A stretch of 64,000 nt of DNA from Arenicola marina (Eukaryota; Annelida; Polychaeta; Arenicolidae). This document shows, one piece after another, positions 10,512 to 21,700 of this stretch. Position numbers and translations under genes: made by a program. The stretch's first letter is position 1, and each line of letters opens with the position of its first letter. The DNA lies in the NCBI GenBank assembly GCA_964019135.1, contig OZ025256.1, forward strand, positions 37,110,035 through 37,174,034, read 5' to 3'. A model generated the notes under the pieces. The model saw nothing but the letters and a program-made list of their open reading frames with translations, was not told where the DNA came from and made no database searches.

Positions 10512-11811
10512 GGTACTGGATTCAGATAGGAAGACATAAAATTAACCGACGTAAGACAATATATCAAATGTCGTGAAACGCTTGACGACCTTTTTCCGGT
10601 TTTTATTATCCATTTAAGTTCTAAACAAGTCGCAGCAATAAGTCATTTTAGATATAAAATTGCCATTACAATGGAGATTGACCAGACTATTACTTGATAA
10701 CCGGTCCGACCGTTAGAAGAGTTACTGCCCCCTCTAAGTCCAGTCTCCGCTTTTAACGGCGAGACCCATCAACCTCCGTCTCCAGGTAGACTATCTCCTT
10801 GCAGGCGATAAACGCAGGTTACGGCAGAGTGGGGATAATCGGTCTCTGTGTACTGCGCCAGCTCTTTCTCTTGTTAAACGATATGCTAATAGAAGCAAGA
10901 TATAGACTTACAAGCACAGATTTTATCGAAGTCGTAAAATTGCCCCGAGCACGGAGGTGAGACTATGGCCCTAGACAGTACGTGGGGGGGGGGGCGGGTA
11001 GGCAGGGAACTGTCGGCATGGTTACGGGAGCCTGGGCAAGAGCTCCCCCTGGTTTGTGAGAGTGGGTGTCAAGGCGCTAGACCGTTGTGCAGCGGCGTTC
11101 TTGCGCGTCACCTATCGGACAAGTTTGAAATGCCGATGACCTTGACCTTGAAAATATCTAGCACCCGCTCATACTTGTTTGAGCATGAGCGGCAGTGCCA
11201 GCTTATAGTCTGTCGTGTAGCGGCGTTCTTGCTGTGAAACGAGGTTGTGTCGTTCCCTTAGCTGACAGCTGTTTTCACCGTGTCGTCCCGAGGGTAGGCG
11301 TAACGGTGTGAAACGCCTCACTCCGCCTGGTGTCGCCACTGCGATATGCTTTGCCGGCCACTAGAGGTCAAGGTGTTCGGGTGGAGGTCGCTCAGAACCT
11401 GGCATACGTGCCATGAGAGACCCGGATGTAAAGGTGTGACGTGCAAAGGTCAAGGACGCTGAGGCCTCCGGGGTTGTCCGCCAAGCTGAAACATAAATAG
11501 TCATGGTGCCTCTCGCAATTAACATTGTGGCTTCTGTTTGAGAAAGTCAATTACCCTGGTCTAGTGAGTCCCCTCCTGTCACACGCGAGTCTTCCTTCCC
11601 TTTGGCTGGCCACTCACTCCTCGCCAATCGGCTTTAAGCGACCCCCCCCCCGCCTCAGCCTAAATCTAATCCCACAGAATGATATATTAAAGGTGAACAG
11701 ACCTGTCCGCCCCCACATTACGTCAAACGCCATCGCTCTACCGGCATGCAGAGCTATTCCAACATATCTTAGTCCAGCTACTTTTTGTAAACTTGGCAAA
11801 AAGTAGAGACC
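10512..11811. other. Unique segment, no recognised gene
   Basis: There is A/T-rich sequence at first, then more CpG-rich sequence after 10950. ORFs of 90 to 100 codons (for example 10965-11237 plus) are unrecognised. The 14-bp segment AGCGGCGTTCTTGC occurs twice (about 11090 and 11218). Nuclear-receptor-like half-sites are listed separately. An 11-base G run lies at 10984-10994. Confidence 0.55.
11137..11452. promoter_or_regulatory. Cluster of nuclear-receptor-like half-sites
   Basis: TGACCTTGACCTTG at 11137-11150 contains two overlapping TCAAGGTCA-type half-sites on the minus strand, the form bound by ERR/SF-1-class monomers. AGGTCA also occurs at 11365-11370 and 11447-11452, and a T-box-like AGGTGTGA at 11432-11439. 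Such short motifs also occur by chance. Function is inference. Confidence 0.25.
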
Positions 11812-12152
11812 TATTTCCATGACTATCGTTACAGACAGAACTGTAATCCATGACCATCTATTACACACAGAGCTGTAATCCATGACCATCGTTACAGATC
11901 TGTAATCCATGACCATTCATTACACACAGAGATGTAATCTATGACCATCCATTACACACAGAGCTGTAATCTATGACCATCCATTACGCACAGAGCTACA
12001 ATCTATGACCATCCATTACACACAGAGCTGTAACTACCCATGTAATCCATGACCATCCATTCCACACAGAGCCGTAATGATCCATGCAATTCATGACCAT
12101 CCATTGCACAGAGCTGAAATCCATGACCATCCATTACACACAGACCACACTA
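11812..12152. repeat. 32-bp degenerate minisatellite, about 10 units
   Basis: Units resemble GTAATCTATGACCATCCATT followed by ACACACAGAGCT. Several units are shortened or interrupted (TAACTACCC, TAATGATCC), so the array is older or less homogenised than its neighbours. Confidence 0.92.
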
Positions 12153-13735
12153 TGAAACTCGTCTAGCTTTAACTGTAGACCATTTTCTTCCAGGCAGTAT
12201 TTACATGTGACACCATTTGCCTCATGCTTTTTTAACAAATCCATTCCACATCGAAAAGGGCCTGACGAAGTCTAAAATTGGAGAGTAATATTAAATAATC
12301 TTCACATTTTATATTCTTTATAAATTCCTAGTATGTCTGTATTACTAATATTACTACACCATTCCCGCCCTGCACAGTCAATAACTCTTGTAAATAAAGA
12401 GATAAATAACTTTGCGCTACCCAATTGTTGAGCCAACCCGACATCACCAAAGCCATACATCAAAAGCAATTGTTTTATAACTATTCATTAGACACACCTC
12501 AAGTATAATCGCCTATTTAAAAATATAGAATATTGAAGTTGGCTCAATATATTAGTGCCCCACACGTTACCTCGCCGAATCAAAGCCCTCTAGACGTCGC
12601 GGCCGCGATATGTCAGACACGTCATCGCTTTTGACTTTGTCTTCTATATTCGGCCTTACACCTTCATTTTACCCAAGTGCGCACCGCCCCCCCCCCTCCC
12701 AACATCCCCCCGCCCCCGCCACCTCAGCCTCTTAGTATCACAGCCTGTTACAGCCTGGCAGCGCACTGATTGAAACCCGGATGTGGGAAGAATGAGCTTA
12801 CCGGTGAGGGCTCTGGTTGCGTGGTTGCGTGGAGGGAGTGCCAGACACCGCGATGTCTGATGAATGCGGTGGGGGGTGGGGGGGGGGGGCATCGCCAGCC
12901 ACGGCCCACCGACCGTGACTTAAACCTGCCGGATGTACCGGATGCGGCTACTCCACACATACAGCAACCGTTCATCCTCCGCGATATGGCGATCAAACCA
13001 ATCACGAATTCACATGACAGCTGAACCGGTTCCGGTTCCGGTACGCAGCGCCGTATAAGTACGTGTTATCACCAGTTATATGCGCCCCCAGCCATCTTCA
13101 GCCAACATCTTCTCTTAATGGCTATTTGGAAAATGCCCCGCTAGACTATTTTGACTGTTATCTTGGTGAACCCGGTACAAAGACTGTGTGAACTTTCGGT
13201 ACAATGGCTGAATATCTCTCTCACTGCGTGTGTTTAGGGCTGTCTCACTTCCTCCCTGTTTTCCATAGCTTGAGTGGGAGAAGAGTGGGAGACTATCGTA
13301 AAGTCTTCACCCGAGTTTTTCTCGACCTTTAGCGGGGTCTGAGTGTTGACTTCATATATCGCGGCATAAAAGTGTCATACGTGAGCTACGACCTGCAGAA
13401 TGGCTACTGTATCCTGGTGATTGGAGCAACACGCTATACTCGTAAGCCATGGCAACTAACCTAAAGGACAAATAGTAGCTCGGCGCATTGCTAGGCAACA
13501 TCACACTAACTGACAGACACAGGCTGGCTTCACCCTGCCCGCGCCGCACCTTGCTCTGTGTTCTAGAAATTCTATAGAATCAGCCACAGGACGTGCGACG
13601 AGCAGAACTACCCAGGGACTTTATCTTTAAAAAGTGATGAGGTAATTAGGACCTTTATCATGTAGTACTGCCAAGATAAGCACGAACGCAAATAAACTAA
13701 GTCCCAGCTATAGGCTTGTAGATCATGACCCATAT
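12153..13735. other. Unique segment, A/T-rich then C/G-rich, no recognised gene
   Basis: The first 450 bp are A/T-rich, with a 10-bp inverted repeat TTGAGCCAAC at 12428-12437 and 12538-12547. C-rich and G-rich runs lie at 12690-12720 and 12870-12890. ORFs of 65 to 85 codons overlap on both strands and are unrecognised. A promoter-like spot is listed separately. Confidence 0.55.
12998..13059 (+). promoter_or_regulatory. Weak promoter candidate: CCAAT, AACCGGTT, TATAAG
   Basis: CCAAT lies at 12998-13002, the palindrome AACCGGTT (the Grainyhead-family consensus) at 13024-13031 and TATAAG at 13054-13059, in the order and spacing of a classical promoter. No good initiator is evident about 30 bp downstream, and the first ATG (13118) opens only eight codons. 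Low certainty. Confidence 0.25.
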
Positions 13736-14316
13736 CTGTGACCCACAGGAACACTTACCGGGCCTACAGGTGTGACCCACAGGAACACTTACCGGGCCTA
13801 CAGGTGTGACTCACAGGAACACTTACCGGGCCTACAGGTGTGACCCACAGGAACACTTACCGGGCCTACAGGTGTGACCCACAGGAACACTTACCGGGCC
13901 TACAGGTGTGACTCACAGGAACACTTACCGGGCCTACAGGTGTGACCCACAGGAACACTTACCGGGCCTACAGGTGTGACCCACAGGAACACTTACCGGG
14001 CCTACAGGTGTGACTCACAGGAACACTTACCGGGCCTACAGGTGTGACCAACAGGAACACTTACCGGGCCTACAGGTGTGACCCACAGGAACACTTACCG
14101 GGCCTACAGGTGTGACCCACAGGAACTCTTACCGGGCCTACATGTGTGACCCACAGGAACACTTACCGGGCCTACAGGTGTGACCCACAAGAACACTTAC
14201 CGGGCCTACAGGTGTGACCCACATGAACACTTACCGGGCCTACAGGTGTGACCCACAGGAACACTTACCGGGCCTACAGGTGTGACCCTCAGGAACACTT
14301 ACCGGGCCTACAGGCG
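13736..14316. repeat. 34-bp minisatellite, 17 units, indel-free
   Basis: Each unit is CCTACAGGTGTGACCCACAG plus GAACACTTACCGGG. The period is exactly 34 throughout, and differences are single substitutions only. AGGTGTGA, the T-box half-site, starts at 13768 and every 34 bp to 14278, with one broken copy at 14142, giving 15 intact sites. On the minus strand every unit carries CGGTAAGTG, a strong 5' splice-site match. Confidence 0.97.
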
Positions 14317-15045
14317 TCGGGAGAAGATGTTTAGAGATTTTATCGCCTGTATGGTTTGTCGTGTGGACCTGTTATACTTCACTAATTCAGACTTGTGACA
14401 GACATCTCCAACCAACGGAAATAGTGAATGATGGAAATGAATATTTCAAACCAATGTCATGTAATTAACTAATGTTACAATCAGAAAAATACGTTCATTA
14501 TGTGATATAGCCGCACACTGCAGACGTCCAAGCCATATTTACCAGCTTCGACTTACTTTACTTACTGAAGCTAATTACAGAAGGGCCAGTCATAGTCTTT
14601 CACCTGTCAAAATGGCCCATATCATGTTATCGTTGCTGCTGATGAAAGGTGGATCTTTCTCCAGTAGGCCTAGCTCATCAAAGCTTGACTTCTAAGAACA
14701 CCGTCAATTACGCACATTTTGGTCCTATATGATGAACGGGCCCTTGGCCCATTAGCGTTGTCTCCAGTGAAAGCCAGGGTTAACTATCTTCTTCATATGC
14801 CGCAGTGTGTACAGTGAGGTCTCACTTACCAAGATTTATATATAAGGACATATCAGAAGGGCATGCAGGCGGAACGTATCATGTAGACTGCGCTTCAAAA
14901 CAACTCCTTCCGGGAATTAAAACAAGCGACGGTCCCATATTTACCACCCACGAAGAAGCTATTTTTACCCAAATTTGTTTGTCAGACGATTACGACTGAA
15001 GCCTGTGAAACGCGGTCGAGAGCGAGAGCTTATTGGCGTCACCTA
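14317..15045. other. Unique segment, nothing recognised
   Basis: The composition is mixed and A/T-rich. ORF 14805-14999 (64 codons) is unrecognised. I see no promoter, RNA gene or mobile element here. Confidence 0.5.
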
Positions 15046-15131
15046 AAGATGGCCCGTCACCCATGCTGAAGATGGCCCGTCACCCATGCTGAAGATGACC
15101 CGTCACCCATTCTGAAGATGGCCCGTCACTC
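15046..15131. repeat. Short 23-bp tandem repeat, 3.7 units
   Basis: Units read AAGATGGCCCGTCACCCATG plus CTG. The last partial unit overlaps the start of the small ORF at 15118. The unit is unrelated in sequence to the later 23-bp array. Confidence 0.9.
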
Positions 15132-15312
15132 CTCTCAAATACCTCTTCATCTCTTTGTTATATTGACCCTGTTTGTATTTAGTACTTGTATTGTCCTCTA
15201 TGTGGCCCCAAACCTTCTGCACTCACGCTGCTTGATGCAAGCGAGCTACAACCATGGTGGTAGTTTTCTCTGCAATGCGCAGGCGCGGGTCGGATGGAGC
15301 ACTGAACGGTAA
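15118..15312 (+). CDS. Possible small ORF or first exon with an N-terminal membrane anchor
   Basis: This is a 64-codon ORF. A short polar start (MARHSSQ) is followed by a hydrophobic stretch at residues 12-29, LFVILTLFVFSTCIVLYV, and then a polar tail with several Cys. This is the layout of a type II signal anchor such as glycosyltransferase first exons, but length and sequence do not identify a family. The start ATG sits in the last 23-bp repeat with a good context (GAAGATGG). The ORF ends at ACGGTAATG, where a weak splice donor would permit continuation. It may equally be chance. No codon-use or homology evidence is available. Confidence 0.2.
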   Translation: MARHSSQIPLHLFVILTLFVFSTCIVLYVAPNLLHSRCLMQASYNHGGSFLCNAQARVGWSTER

Positions 15313-15750
15313 TGCGGTCTTGCCAAAAGCCTAATTCCCCATATAAAACAGGAACCTAGCTGCCCAACAAGGCTTCAACCCTGCAAGTCACAGTATTTTT
15401 CTCCGGCACCGGGGGCCTACAGCTAACTAAAAGCGGCACCTCTTTGACCTGAAAAGAAGACATTTCGTTGGTCAGTTGATATACTTATTGGCTCAGCCGC
15501 TCAATACTTGCGGTACGGGATACGTAAAGGTTCTTGGGAAAGCCGAGCCGAGAAATAAAGCTGTCCGCCTGTGCTAAAGCTCCATCCCAGCTCTATGCTA
15601 GCGTCATGGCGGTGACCAGACAAGCCAGTCCCCTCGGCCACTCAAGGAGTGCCGTGTCAACAGACAGGTTATAATGTAAATTAAACCATGCCTACGACTC
15701 GTATCAATACACAGGCCGAACCCATGCCGTGTGTCAGGCGGCCACACCCG
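15313..15750. other. Unique segment with a TATA-like motif
   Basis: TATAAAA lies at 15342-15348, with an NRF-1-like TGCGCAGGCGCG at 15276-15287 upstream. No clear initiator or downstream ORF supports a promoter. The segment ends at the start of the 23-bp array. Confidence 0.4.
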
Positions 15751-18700
15751 GTCAATATGAACATATGAGATGAAGCAATGTCAGTATATGAGATGAAGCA
15801 ATGTCAGTATATGGGATGAAGCAATGTCAGTATATGAGATGAAGCAATGTCAGTATGATATGAAGCAATGTCAGTATATCAGATGAAGCAATGTCAGTAT
15901 ATCAGATGAAGCAATATCAATATAAAGCAATATATGTAACATAGATATGTCAGTATATGAGATAAAACAATGTCAGTATATGAGATGAAGCAATGTTCGT
16001 ATATGAGATGATGCAATGTCAGTATATGATATGACATAATGTTAGTATATGAGATGAAACAATCTCAATATAAAGCAATATATGTAATATAGAAATGTCA
16101 GTATATGAGATGAAGCAATGTCAGTATATGAGATGAAGCAATGTCAGTATATCAGATGAAGCAATATCAATATAAAGCAATATATGTAACATAGACATGT
16201 CAGTATATCAGATGAAGCAATGTCAGTATATGAGATGATGCAATGTTCGTATATGAGATGATGCAATGTCAGTATATGATATGACATAATGTTAGTATAT
16301 GAGATGAAACAATCTCAATATAAAGCAATATATGTAATATAGAAATGTCAGTATATGAGATGAAGCAATGTCAGTATATGAGATGAAGCAATGTCAGTAT
16401 ATCAGATGAAGCAATATCAATATAAAGCAATATATGTAACATAGACATGTCAGTATATGAGATGATGAAATGTCAGTATATGAGCTGAAGCAATGTCAGT
16501 ATATCAGATGAAGCAATGTCAGTATATGAGATGAAGCAATGTCAGTATATGAGATGAAGCAATGTCAGTATATGAGATGATGCAATGTTCGTATATGAGA
16601 TGATGCAATGTCAGTATATGATATGACATAATGTTAGTATATGAGATGAAACAATCTCAATATAAAGCAATATATGTAATATAGAAATGTCAGTATATGA
16701 GATGAATCAATGTCAGTATATGAGATAAAACAATGTTAGTATATGAGATGGTGCATTGTCAGTATATGATATGACGCAATGTCAGTATATGAGATGAAGC
16801 AATGTCAGTATATGAGATAAAACAATGTTAGTATATGAGATGGTGCATTGTCAGTATATGATATGACGCAATGTCAGTATAAGAAATGAAGCCATGTCAG
16901 TACATGAGATGAAGCAATGTCAGTATATGAGATGGTGCAATGTCAGTATATGATATGACATAATGTTAGTATATGAGATGAAACAATGTCAGTATATGAG
17001 ATGGTGCAATGTCAGTATATGAGATGAAACAATGTCAGTATATGAGATGATGAAATGTCAGTATATGAGATGAAGCAATGTCAGTATATGAGATGAAGCA
17101 ATGTCAGTATATGAGATGAAGCAATGTCAGAATATGAGATGACACAATGTCAGTATATGAGATGATGCAATGTCAGTATATGATATGACATAATGTTAGT
17201 ATATGAGATGAAACAATGTCAGTATATGAGATGGTGCAATGTCAGTATATGAGATGAATCAATGTCAGTATATGAGACGAAGCAATGTCAGTATATGAGA
17301 TGAAGCAATGTCAGTATATGAGATGAAGCATTGTCAGTATATGAGATGAATCAATGTCAGTATATGAGATGAAGCAATGTCAGTGTATGAGATGATGCAA
17401 TGTCAGTATATGATGTAACATAATGTTATTATATGAGATGAAACAATGTTAGTATGTGAGATGGCGCATTGTCAGAATATGATATGACGCAATGTCAGCA
17501 TATGAGATGAAGCAATGTCAGTATATGAGATAAAACAATGTTGGTATATGAGATGGTGCATTGTCAGTATATGATATGACGCAATGTCAGTATATGAGAT
17601 GAAGCAATGTCAGTATATGAGATGAAACAATGTCAGTATATCAGATGATGAAATGTCAGTATATGAGATGAAGCAATGTCAGTGTAAGAGATGATGAAAT
17701 GTCAGTATATGAGATGAAGCGATGTCAGTATATGAGATGAAACAATGTTCGTATATGAGATGAAACAATGTCAGTATATGAGATGATGAAATGTCAGTAT
17801 ATGAGATGAACAATGTCAGTAGATGAGATGAAGCAATGTCAGTATATGAGATGATGAAATGTCAGTATATAAGATGAAGCAATGTCAGTATATGAGATGA
17901 AGCAATGTCAGTATATGAGATGATACAATGTCAGTGTATGAGATGAATCAATGTCAGTATATGAGATGAAGCAATGTCAGTATATCAGATGAAGCAATGT
18001 CAGTATATGAGATGATGCAATGTTCGTATATGAGATGATGCAATGTCAGTATATGATATGACATAATGTTAGTATATGAGATGAAACAATCTCAATATAA
18101 AGCAATATATGTAATATAGAAATGTCAGTATATGAGATGAAGCAATGTCAGTATATGAGATGAAGCAATGTCAGTATATCAGATGAAGCAATATCAATAT
18201 AAAGCAATATATGTAACATAGACATGTCAGTATATGAGATGATGAAATGTCAGTATATGAGCTGAAGCAATGTCAGTATATCAGATGAAGCAATGTCAGT
18301 ATATGAGATGAAGCAATGTCAGTATATGAGATGAAGCAATGTCAGTATATGAGATGATGCAATGTTCGTATATGAGATGATGCAATGTCAGTATATGATA
18401 TGACATAATGTTAGTATATGAGATGAAACAATCTCAATATAAAGCAATATATGTAATATAGAAATGTCAGTATATGAGATGAATCAATGTCAGTATATGA
18501 GATAAAACAATGTTAGTATATGAGATGGTGCATTGTCAGTATATGATATGACGCAATGTCAGTATATGAGATGAAGCAATGTCAGTATATGAGATAAAAC
18601 AATGTTAGTATATGAGATGGTGCATTGTCAGTATATGATATGACGCAATGTCAGTATAAGAAATGAAGCCATGTCAGTACATGAGATGAAGCAATGTCAG

Positions 18701-21700
18701 TATAGGAGATGGTGCAATGTCAGTATATGATATGACATAATGTTAGTATATGAGATGAAACAATGTCAGTATATGAGATGGTGCAATGTCAGTATATGAG
18801 ATGAAACAATGTCAGTATATGAGATGATGAAATGTCAGTATATGAGATGAAGCAATGTCAGTATATGAGATGAAGCAATGTCAGTATATGAGACGAAGCA
18901 ATGTCAGTATATGAGATGAAGCAATGTCAGTATATGAGATGAAGCATTGTCAGTATATGAGATGAATCAATGTCAGTATATGAGATGAAGCAATGTCAGT
19001 GTATGAGATGATGCAATGTCAGTATATGATGTAACATAATGTTATTATATGAGATGAAACAATGTTAGTATGTGAGATGGCGCATTGTCAGAATATGATA
19101 TGACGCAAATGTCAGCATATGAGATGAAGCAATGTCAGTATATGAGATAAAACAATGTTGGTATATGAGATGGTGCATTGTCAGTATATGATATGACGCA
19201 ATGTCAGTATATGAGATGAAGCAATGTCAGTATATGAGATGAAACAATGTCAGTATATCAGATGATGAAATGTCAGTATATGAGATGAAGCAATGTCAGT
19301 GTAAGAGATGATGAAATGTCAGTATATGAGATGAAGCGATGTCAGTATATGAGATGAAACAATGTTCGTATATGAGATGAAACAATGTCAGTATATGAGA
19401 TGATGAAATGTCAGTATATGAGATGAACAATGTCAGTAGATGAGATGAAGCAATGTCAGTATATGAGATGAAGCAATGTCAGTATATGAGATGATACAAT
19501 GTCAGTGTATGAGATGAATCAATGTCAGTATATGAGATGAATCAATGTCAGTATATGAGATGAAGTAATGTCAGTATATGAGATGAAGCAATGTCAGTGT
19601 ATTAGATGAAGCAATGTCAGTATATGAGATGAAGCGATGCCAGTATATGAGATGATGCAATGTCAGTATATGAGATGAAGCAATGTCAGTATATGAGATG
19701 TAGCAATGTCAGTATATGAGATGAAGTAATGTCAGTATATGAGATGATGCAATGTTAGTGTATGAGATGAAGCAATGTCAGTATATGAGATGAAGCGATG
19801 CCAGTATATGAGATGAAGCAAGGTCAGTGTATGAGATGATGAAATATCGGTATATGAGATGAAGCAATGTCAGTATATGAGATGAAACAATGTCAGTATA
19901 TGAGATGATGAAATGTCAGTATATGAGATGAAGCAATGTCAGTATATGAGATGAAGCAATGTCAGTATATGAGATGAAACAATGTTCGTATATGAGATGA
20001 AGCGATGTCAGTATATGAGATGATACAATGTGAGTGTATGAGATGAAGCGACGTCAGTATATGAGATGAAGCAATGTCAGTATATGAGATGAAGCAATGT
20101 CAGTATATGAGATGATGAAATGTCAGTATATGAGATGAAGCAATGTCAGTATATGAGATGAAACAATGTCAGTATATGAGATGAAGCAATGTCAGTATAT
20201 GAGATGACACAATGTCAGTGTATGAGATGATGAAATATCGGTATATGAGATGAAGCAATGTCAGTATATGAGATGAAACAATGTCAGTATATGAGATGAT
20301 GAAATGTCAGTATATGAGATGAAGCAATGTCAGTATATGAGATGATGAAATGTCAGTATATGAGATGAAGCAATGTCAGTATATGAGATGAAACAATGTT
20401 CGTATATGAGATGATACAAGGTGAGTGGGTGAGATGAAGCAATGTCAGTATATGAGATGAAACAATGTTCGTTTATGAGATGATGAAATGTCAGCATATG
20501 AGATGAAGCAATGTCAGTATATAAGATGAAACAATGTTCGTATGTGAGACGATACAATGTGAGTGTATGAGATGAAACAATGTCAGTATATGAGATGATG
20601 AAATGTCAGTATATGAGATGAAGCAATGTCAGTATATGAGATGATGAAATGTCAGTATATGAGATGAAGCAATGTCAGTATACGAGACAAAACAATGTTC
20701 GTATATGAGATGATACAATGTGAGTGTATGAGATGAAGCAATGTCAGTATATGAGATGAAACAACGTTCGTATATGAGATGAAGCGATGTCAGTATATGA
20801 GATGATACAATGTGAGTGTATGAGATGAAGCGACGTCAGTATATGAGATGAAGCAATGTCAGTATATGAGATGAAACAATGTCAGTATATGAGATGATGA
20901 AATGTCAGTATATGAGATGCAGCAATGTCAGTAGATGAGATGAAGCAATGTCAGTATATGAGATGATGAAATGTCAGTATATGAGATGAAGCAATGTCAG
21001 TATATGAGATGAAGCAATGTCAGTATATGAGATTATACAATGTCAGTGTATGGGATGAAGCGATGCCAGTATATGAGATGAAGCAATGTCAGTATATGAG
21101 ATGAAGCAATGTCAGTATATGAGATGATGAAATGTCAGTATATGAGATGAAGCAATGTCAGTATATGAGATGAAACAATGTTCGTATATGAGATGATACA
21201 ATGTGAGTGTATGAGATGAAGCAATGTCAGTATATCAGATGAAACAATGTTTGTATAAGAGGTGATGAAATGTCAGTATATGAGATGAAGCAAAGTCAGT
21301 ATATACGATGAAACAATGTCAGTATATGAGATGAAACAATGCTCGTATATGAGATGATACAATGTGAGTGTATGAGATGAAGCAATGTCAGTATATGAGA
21401 TGAAACAATGTTCGTATATGAGATGATGAAATGTCAGTATATGAGATGAAGCAATGTCAGTATATAAGATGAAACAATGTTCGTATATGAGATGATGCAA
21501 TGTGAGTATATGAGATGATGAAATGTTAGTATATGAGATGAAGCAATGTCAGTATATGAGATGATGAAATGTCAGTATATGAGATGAAGCAATGTCAGTA
21601 TATGAGATGAAACAATGTTTGTATAGGAGATGATGAAATGTCAGTATATGAGATAAAGCAATGTCAGTATATGAGATGAAACAATGTCAGTATATGAAAT

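Noticed and set aside
12428-12547. 10-bp inverted repeat TTGAGCCAAC as a MITE
   Set aside because: The arms are too short, the spacer has no element-like features and no target duplication was seen.
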